Part shown: positions 57,146 to 64,000 of the stretch, piece after piece
How the letters are laid out: each line of letters starts with the position of its first letter
How positions within the stretch are numbered: the first letter of the stretch is position 1
From: Apoda limacodes
Lineage: Eukaryota > Arthropoda > Insecta > Lepidoptera > Limacodidae
DNA length: 64,000 nt
Assembly: GCA_946406115.1 (NCBI GenBank)
Contig: OX291549.1
Location: 20,483,901 to 20,547,900 of the forward strand
Direction of reading: 5' to 3'
Notes under the pieces: generated by a model
The model's input: only the letters and a program-made list of their open reading frames with translations
Told to the model about the DNA's origin: nothing
The model's database searches: none
Program-made: the position numbers and the translations under genes

Positions 57146-58424
57146 TTTTTGATTTTTTCCCAGTTTATCACAGTCTTTGTCGCAGTCGATGGGTCCCAAG
57201 GGACATAATAACCAAGATATTATTAGGACCACGTTTGTCCAGCACTTCTACGGAGCGCAAAAGCCTATGGTTGTTAATAAGAGCGAGTTAGTAGCGATCA
57301 TAATGTTAAAATTGAGTTTGTTTATGAGTCTGTCGAGAACCTTGCTTTTGAGGATAATTAGTCTTTAAATCTTTATTGGAATCCGACGAGATTGTGATCG
57401 GCTGATGGTTATGCGGTCATGGCCTTTCACCATTCTTACCTACCAAGCGGACCCGAAAGACGTTCCACCCTGCTACATACACATCATGTCGCATAATGCA
57501 TCTGCCCCTTCATTATCTCTTCCCTTCTCTTTCTCTTAGATTCTCACCATATCCATCGATCTTTCTTTCAATAGGTAGTGTCACGGAATTAGTTTTTAAA
57601 AACATAGTTGAAGGATTTTGGAGTAAAAACAAAATTGTATATCGAATAAAAAATTTGCTTTTCAATGTCAGCCCCAAACAAGGCTTTTATGTCTGTCTTT
57701 CTATTTTAGGTAGGTACTTAAATTGGTAGGTAATAATAACCTAATTATATTTTCAGGTTTAAGGCAAGAATTCTAAATTCAAGGTCTGAAGTGAAACTCC
57801 AAAGTATTAAGTTTAAATTCTCAATAAGAATGTTGAGATACCTTTCCCAGTACCTTTTAACTACATAGCGGAGCATTTGGTACTCCCCGTTAAGGCTGGA
57901 AAATTCAGCTTTACCTTGAGCGCTTAATAAAGGTTCCGACAGATTCACATGCCCATTAGCATCTTTGCCTTGGCCTATTTAAAAAGCAAACAAGAAAACT
58001 TTTACTCCTCCTTTGAATTTCCAGTTTAATATTATTGCCCCACTCCTACTTTAATTGTATAATTTTTTATACATTGTACTCCCTGGTTTCCCGTGGTGTT
58101 ACCAAATTTAAGTGGGACCAATCCGCTGGTTATATGTAAAGAATTGCACGAATTTATAAATAACGGAGTTCTGAAGTCTACCTACCTCCCTTTTTGAAGT
58201 CGGTTAAAAATATACTTTTTAACATACTTTGATTTCGATAAAACTTTGTTATATTGGGATTTCGAGGGCAGTAAATTTAAATCTTTTATCAGTTTTTTTT
58301 TAATTTAAGATAAACAAAAATAAATTGGTAGTAGTGACTGCTGGACTATTTTATCTCTACTAATTTAATTGTATTCTGAGGTAGGAGTAGAATATATGAA
58401 AAACGTTACTCAGATATATTACGA
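57146..58424. other. Spacer without recognised feature
   Basis: No gene or known repeat was recognised between the LINE fragment and the 5S-derived SINE. Confidence 0.45.
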
Positions 58425-58650
58425 ATGCTCGGGCATGGTCACTACTTGGATGGGTGAACGCCTAGTGACACATTCTTCTAAGCTCAACCGTCTTTAGGAG
58501 GGCACGTAAAACCGTCGGTCGGTCGGTCGACGGCTTGTCAAATCTGACAGTCGAGTGGCTACTAGCTCGAAAACGTCCGCCAACTCGCACTAGGCCATCG
58601 TGGTGAACTATGGCCTAAGCCACCTTTTAAGAGAAAAGGCGGAGAGAAAT
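58425..58650 (+). repeat. 5S-rRNA-derived SINE, second copy
   Basis: TCACTACTTGGATGGGTGAA matches the 5S rRNA core. The tail AAAACCGTCGGTCGG and GTGAACTATGGCCTAAG matches the copy at 22295-22600. Confidence 0.75.
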
Positions 58651-58699
58651 GATTTTATGAATGTTGAAGATATGACCCAAAAAGCACAAGTTCTATTTC

Positions 58700-58999
58700 A
58701 ATAGTATTTCGGTCGGTGGTGGCCGAGGGGTTTAAATTTCACATCACGGCCCAAGCGGCGGATGTTCGAACCCTTGGGTCGGCGTGTACCAATGAGTCTT
58801 GTCTTAAGAAAAATTAATTTCTCAAGTACACTGTTTTATTTATTTATTCACACCACTGACTTTTCGGTGAAGAAAAAAAAAATTACGTATGTGAAGTCCA
58901 CAATCCGCACGGAGCCCGCGTGTGGACTATATGGCCCAATCACCCTCGCTTATGAGGGTAGGCCGTGCCCCAGCAGTGGGGACGTATGAAGGCTGGCAT
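58700..58999 (+). repeat. tRNA-derived SINE
   Basis: A tRNA-like head (TGGCCGAGGGG, then GTTCGAACCCTTGGG) is followed by the body shared with 46780-47090. Later sequence to 59361 shows nothing recognised. Confidence 0.8.
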
Positions 59000-59361
59000 A
59001 CAAGTATTTCAGCGTTTGATTTGATATAAATCAATTTTCCACTAGTACCAATCACGGTTTAAATTAACTTTTTACGTTGCCTCCCTAAATTTTTTTTTTA
59101 CTGTGTGTTGACACATAAGGACAGAGATATTTTTGTAAACAAGCCGGACAGTTTGTTTGAGTTTCTCTAAATTTATGCGACCTTCCGCTTGATTAAAGAC
59201 CGAGAGTCCCAAAATATAATGATTTCAACAGGATAATAGAAATTTACCTTTTGTTTGTAACTGAACCACAGACAGTTATTTAGCAGGCTATGAAATAAAT
59301 AAAACATTCTTTAATATTTTTATATTATCGGTCTTGAAAAATATTTATAAAAAACAAAACA

Positions 59362-59367
59362 TTTATT
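59362..59367 (-). terminator. Possible poly(A) signal of locus I
   Basis: AATAAA on the minus strand, about 180 nt after the stop codon of exon d. Confidence 0.4.
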
Positions 59368-59545
59368 AATTCAATATAAATCTTATATTTATAGGTGTAT
59401 CAAAGAGTATACGTATGTATATGTCTAGTACCGATGTTGGTGGTATTTTAAATTTTAACTAATCTGCTAAAAGTTTGCTAGTGTCAGGAACCATTTAGTA
59501 TAACTTTTAGGATATGTCGGTAAAACAAATTAATTATTTTAAAAT

Positions 59546-59715
59546 TTATAAAATCCTATTGCCAATGTCGTGTTCGCAGATAAAGAAACTCTTCTGGAAG
59601 CAGCCCAAGTCATTTAACTCCCCACTGTAAAACATGGAACCACATGATTCCTGGACACCTCCATCAGGCTGCTGGTTTGCCCATCTGCTGTATCCGGTGA
59701 ATGACAACGATTGGC
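59546..59715 (-). CDS. Locus I exon d: second half of CRD2 and stop
   Basis: 170 bp, acceptor TTTCAG, stop TAA at 59548-59546. It encodes QSLSFTGYSRW, QPDGG, SCGSMFYSG, ELNDLGC and FFICEHD. The extra cysteine beside FFIC in loci II and III is Ser here. Confidence 0.92.
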
Positions 59716-60104
59716 CTGAAAGCATAGACATTAATATATAATATTAGAATACAATGGTAAATAAATATTACAAATGAATAAATTTTAATATTTTTAAAAG
59801 CTGTAAAGGACGTATTGAGAAAACTGAAAATAAAAAGACTGATTATTCTGTAAGACTTTTAGGGCTTTTTATATAATAGGAGTAATTTGATTGTTGGTAT
59901 CCGACGGCAAGGATAACTTAAAACTTAACTCAAAGTTGTGTCGGCTTTTCGGGTTAATTTTATACATTTAAGGGAACCATTATTGTCTGTCTATCCGAGT
60001 ACCTCTGGCACGAAAGAGAATGAGTCACAGACCTAAAATTTGGACCTTCAAAGGTGTAGAATATTCATCTTATACATAAATATGAAAACGCAAAAAATTT
60101 AAGT

Positions 60105-60585
60105 GCCATTATCTCTATATATATATATATATAGATAAGAGAGAAAAAGAAACTAATGACTGATTGACTGACCAATATATCAACGCACACCTCAAACTGC
60201 TGAATCTAAAGACTTGAAACTTACCAAAGAGCTTTCTGCTATACGTAGCACAAAGAAAATATCTTACAAAATTCATCCCTCAAGGGTGTAAATTATTTAT
60301 ATATTATTTCAGATAGGTTAGGTTAGGATTGGTATAATAATAATAGATTGGAAGTTTGTATGAAAGGAAATCGGTTATTTTTTAAGCTTAATTCATAACA
60401 ATCGGTATTAGGCCTTTGGGTTAAATTGAAAATTAAGATTGACGTCCTTCCTATAGGGCAAAATAAGGGACTAAAATTTGTATGAGATATTTAGTAAACA
60501 GGTAAAATAATAAATAGTTAAAATAATAAATATTAGAATAATAATGGACTACGCGGACGAAGTTGCGAGAATTAGCTAGTCTAGG
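60105..60585. repeat. Dispersed repeat, GACTGATTGACTGACC family
   Basis: It begins near a TATATATATA run and AATGACTGATTGACTGACC, and ends CTACGCGGACGAAGTTGCG. A short relative lies near 44655. It is in the c-d intron of locus I. Confidence 0.55.
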
Positions 60586-60734
60586 TATTAGCGTAGTGGA
60601 TAGAGTAAGCATTTTTTTTAAAGAATATAATATGAAGTATTTATACCTATTATGTACTTAGAGCTATATTCTTATTAAAGATCTTCATTAATCAAAGTGC
60701 AAAGTAGGTACCTATTTTGGAGCTAACGTTAGTG

Positions 60735-60990
60735 GTGCAGTGGTGTAGTGGAGGTCGGTGGTGGACTAGTAGTTCTAACCCAGCGTGTACTAATGAGTAT
60801 CTTCTAAATTAGTCAAGTTAATGATCATATTACTGGCTTTTCGGTAAAGGAAAATATGGTGACCAAACCTGCATACGTCAAAAAAACGTATGTGAAATCC
60901 ACAACCCGTAATGGAATCCCAAGCGAAATTGTCTTTGCCTAAGGTAATGGTAGGCAGTGCAATGCCCCAACAGTGGGGACGTATGACGTA
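60735..60990 (+). repeat. tRNA-derived SINE
   Basis: It shares GCGTGTACTAATGAGTATC, ACTGGCTTTTCGGT, ACCTGCATACGTCAA and AACAGTGGGGACGTATGA with copies at 46780 and 58700. Confidence 0.75.
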
Positions 60991-61040
60991 TGACTTAGAA
61001 TACCACTGACTAAAATATCCTATCATAAACAATAACTTAC

Positions 61041-61289
61041 CTTTTATACTTCTCCAACCATTCCCGTCTCGGTTATGGTATCCCAAATGAATGACTCCAG
61101 CCAGGTAATTGCCATGAAATTTCTTAGGTGCTTGTTCAATCATCTTCACAAGATGGTCAGCTTCGTTCTGACTGTTGATCACCGCCAGGTACGACTGCTC
61201 TGCGCTACACACTGCGTACGCTTCCATCCAGTTCTTGGGTGTCTCATGAAATTTGTAACATTTTCCTTGGGCTTCATTATAAACATAAC
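61041..61289 (-). CDS. Locus I exon c: first half of CRD2
   Basis: 249 bp, acceptor TTTTAG, donor GTAAGT. It encodes GKCYKFH, NWMEAYAVC, EQSYLAVINSQNEADHL, GVIHLGYHN and GWRSIKG. One codon shorter than the c exons of loci II and III. Confidence 0.92.
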
Positions 61290-61340
61290 CTAAAATAGTT
61301 ACGAAGCGAATTTAACTAATAAAGTAATAGAAAAAAAATC

Positions 61341-61659
61341 AAACCGACTTTACAGCAGTAATTTATTAATTAAATAACTAAAAAGGGACAAAAAATGATT
61401 TATCTTTTAATAAATCTAAAGTAAACATGCCAACTATTTTTTTGAAGTCGGTGCCCAAAGTCGATGTCAACGAAAGCGCTTTGAGCGAAACTCAACGGGC
61501 ATACACGTGAGGGCACACGTATCGTCATCCTCAAGGCTTCTGAGCGGCACCGACCTCAAAAAAAAGTTGGCATATTTACTTTAGATTTTTAAAAGATAAA
61601 ACGTTTATTTTTCCTTTTTAGTTAATTAATTGAATGAATTACAGTTTTAAAGTCGGTTT
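61341..61659. repeat. Fold-back element, arms over 100 bp
   Basis: AAACCGACTTTA, AACTAAAAAGG, AATCTAAAGTAAA and ATGCCAACT recur in mirror order, ending AAAGTCGGTTT. It lies in the b-c intron of locus I. Confidence 0.88.
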
Positions 61660-62804
61660 AATTGTGAGGTTTCGGTACCTAAAAAGGAAAAAATGAACAT
61701 TTATAGGATCACTTTGTTGTCCGTCTGTCACACAAAGATCGGCGGTCCGTTGAAGCTGTAAAAAATACGGCTGTTTTTGTCGCATATTTTGGCATTTACA
61801 AATGGGGTACTTCCCGTTGTCCTAGAATTATAAATAGAATTTGTACTTATAACACATTAAAAAAAGGTTTGTTCATCTGTCTAAAAAGACTCTTTTACTC
61901 AAGAGCGCGTGGAGGTATCAAGTTGAAATTATTATGAAATACTAAAGCCTACGGTCACTTAAAGTTGTAAAATAATTAAGCTTCTAGGTCAATGCAATAA
62001 AAAAAAAACGAGTTGCACTCCGGGAGTGCCGACAGAAGTGAAAACCTTTACACACGATTCGCGCTTAACACTCAAATATGTCACAAGACATGTCTTTGAC
62101 ATTGTCAAGAAATAATAATGTTTGTTTATTTACTTTTTTGACGTAGTATATTTGACATCGCAATCTGTCATAGAATTAAAATTCCATATCCAACCTCCCT
62201 GTACTACTCATGATCGCGAATACTAAAAATAAAAATTATAATAGGCGTGGCATTACGGTTTCCGTCTTACGAATTTCCACGATTAGGACACGTGACCTGA
62301 CGCGAGTTTATCATTTTTTACCCATACCAAAAAAAGTGCACGACGCCGCTAAAGAAGTTTTCACTTCAATATGCTCAAAATACGGTCATTTTTTTCGCAT
62401 ATTGTGACACAAATAAATCAAAACCTTTACGTTGACCTAGAATCATAAAATTTGGCAAGAAGCAATGTCATGTAGATGACAACCGTAAAGTTGTTACATC
62501 ACATTTTTTTTTTGCGATTATAAACTTATTTGCAGTTGGTAAACTAATCGCGACCTATGTCGATGTATTGGGACAATAGCTAGAGCCTAACTGCATGCAA
62601 ACAGTGAAACAACATGCATAACATGTTTAAAATTTCGCTGTTAAGCCAACGAGACGTTTTCCTCGTGACTGATACACATTGAACTCTCTACCTCAAAAAC
62701 TACTGAACCGATTTTGATGAAACTTGCACTGTTCCCTAAGTTGGACTATACCTAGTTTAAGATATTTTGCAATCCGACTTATAGCTTTTGAGGTATGCGC
62801 GGAC
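61660..62804. other. b-c intron of locus I, repeat debris
   Basis: No gene recognised. Short repeat-like pieces include AACTACTGAACCGATTTTGA near 62698. A frame at 62210-62407 has no recognisable motif. Confidence 0.45.
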
Positions 62805-62892
62805 AAACAAACAAACATACATACATACTTACATACATACGTACGTACATACATACATAGATACATACACACATACATACATACATACACTT
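62805..62892. repeat. CATA microsatellite
   Basis: An impure CATACATACATA run of nearly 90 bp. It creates a spurious minus-strand frame rich in MYVC. Confidence 0.95.
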
Positions 62893-63045
62893 AGAAATTT
62901 GGTACACGTGTACAAGACTAAAGACTAACGTATGCCAAAACTGTGCAATTCTGACCTCCTTTTTTAAAGTCGCTTAATAAATAAATCAAATTAAAACATA
63001 AAGTAAATACCACAATAAATATAACAATAAACAATAATAACTTAC

Positions 63046-63240
63046 CCTTATCTGGCAAATTGCAGTCGTTATTCCATTCAAGCGATGCTAGGTTTTTTTT
63101 GCATATAAACGGAAATTTCTTAAAGCATTGATCATCATTAAGGTATCCATTGCGATTCAGTACACCACACTCCTCAACTCCGTTTGCATTATTGGGTTCA
63201 CCAGGACCCCATATACTGAAAATCTTTGATATTGGTTGAC
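63046..63240 (-). CDS. Locus I exon b: second half of CRD1
   Basis: 195 bp, acceptor TTTAAG, donor GTAAGT. It encodes QPISKIFSIW, GEPNNANG, EECGVL, YLNDDQC, FPFICKK and linker NDCNLPD. Confidence 0.92.
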
Positions 63241-63501
63241 CTTAAATATAAGTTTAATATGTTAAATCTTTCCCAGAGGCATATGAATGTAAGGGCCACC
63301 AATTATGCAGCAATAAATTTACTTTAAAGCCCTTTTACTTATTTATAAGTTTATTTTCACAATTAATTTACTTTTACAAATAAAAATATATGAAAAAGGA
63401 GAAAGTTTGAAAGTAATGGTAATGAATATTTTTTTATGAATATCATTCTAGCAAAAATTAAAAGTGGTTAATAAAGTTTTTATCATTTTATTAATACTTA
63501 C

Positions 63502-63768
63502 CATCAATAGTTTCAAATTCATCTTTGGTAAGCAAGCTTGAAACACCAACAAAAACATCATGGAATGGCTGAGTGTCGTTCCAATAATGTATGACGGTAT
63601 CCATCTCAGTTTCATTTTCAGGATAGAACAGCTTAGCTCCTTCCGCAGCACATGTCTTCTTTGCATCCCACCAATTTTTTGATATTGTATGAATTTTGTA
63701 GAAATTTCCTATTTCTCCGATGAATTTGTAATCTTTGCGGAATAATTTCATTTTAGGGTCATCAAATG
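63502..63768 (-). CDS. Locus I exon a: first half of CRD1
   Basis: 267 bp, acceptor GCGTAG, donor GTAAGT. It encodes FRKDYKFIGEIGNFYKIH, KTC, KLFYPENETEMDTV (extra cysteine is Thr), an NDT sequon, VFVGVSS and FETIDG. An in-frame ATG lies 12 bp before the acceptor, but no signal-like peptide follows, so I treat this as an internal exon. The first codon is completed by the missing signal exon. Confidence 0.9.
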
Positions 63769-64000
63769 CTACGCATAACAAAATAACAAAGTCAAATTAT
63801 CGGTTGATAATTAATCGAATATAATGATTTCCAGAACTACTGGACCAATTAAAAAATATCACTGTTTGAAAGTTTTATTATTCCAAATGATGTGGTCTAA
63901 TGATGGAGATCATCAACTGCTACAAATAACAAAATAACAATCATCGAAGAGTCAAATTATCGATTGATAAATAATCGAATAAAATGATTTCCAAAACTAC
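63760..64000. repeat. Tandem duplication of the exon-a splice acceptor region
   Basis: CATCAAATGCTACGCATAAC with the following 70 bp (to 63840) is repeated with changes at about 63911-64000 (CATCAACTGCTACAAATAAC, then AATCGAATAAAATGATTTCC). The second copy carries a shadow acceptor and the first few exon bases but no full exon. Confidence 0.75.

Larger units (their letters stand above)
59546..63768 (-). other. Lectin locus I: single-cassette immulectin
   Basis: Exons a (63768-63502), b (63240-63046), c (61289-61041) and d (59715-59546), all phase 1, encode a normal two-CRD immulectin lacking only the signal exon, which must lie beyond 64000. It is the plain reference design for loci II and III. 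CRD1 has EPN and LND; CRD2 has QPD and LND. Confidence 0.9.

Noticed and set aside
62693..62890. Cysteine-rich short peptide on the minus strand
   Set aside because: It is the translation of a CATA microsatellite.

Overview
The window is nuclear DNA from an insect, almost certainly a moth or butterfly. It is AT-rich, has intron-split genes, and carries dispersed repeats of a lepidopteran type, a mariner with cecropia-type ends, and jockey-like and RTE-like LINE remnants. Nearly all coding sequence is on the minus strand and encodes secreted two-domain C-type lectins of the immulectin type. In these, exons a and b encode the first carbohydrate-recognition domain (CRD1, mannose-type EPN motif). 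Exons c and d encode the second (CRD2, galactose-type QPD motif). A short first exon encodes the signal peptide. All 29 internal lectin exons found are multiples of 3 bases and run from phase 1 to phase 1.

Three lectin loci lie head to tail. Locus I (63768 to 59546) is an ordinary a-b-c-d gene whose signal exon lies beyond the window edge. Locus II (54421 to 19803) is the remarkable one: a signal exon (S1) at 54.4 kb, five CRD1 cassettes V1-V5, a probable second signal exon (S2) at 28.8 kb, five more cassettes V6-V10, and only one c exon and one d exon at the end. V6-V10 match V1-V5 in order, exon length and signature residues, so a unit of signal exon plus five cassettes was duplicated. Locus III (16212 to 764) repeats the plan on a small scale: signal exon S3 plus cassette V11, signal exon S4 plus cassette V12, then one c and one d exon. 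Both loci therefore look like variable/constant genes, in which one CRD1 chosen from many would be joined to a shared CRD2. A chain with many CRDs is also in frame, and only transcripts can decide.

At 150-318 on the plus strand is the last exon of an unrelated, unrecognised gene that ends tail to tail with locus III. The rest is introns and spacers filled with transposon remains: LINE fragments at 13.8-14.6, 17.4-17.9, 31.3-32.9, 41.9-42.6, 50.1-50.6 and 56.8-57.1 kb; a mariner at 34.6-35.5 kb; many fold-back elements; tRNA-derived and 5S-rRNA-derived SINE copies; and two widespread lepidopteran repeat families. No rRNA gene, functional tRNA gene or CRISPR array was seen.

Exon limits were read by hand from splice consensus, reading frame and alignment between paralogous exons. 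Transposon limits are approximate.
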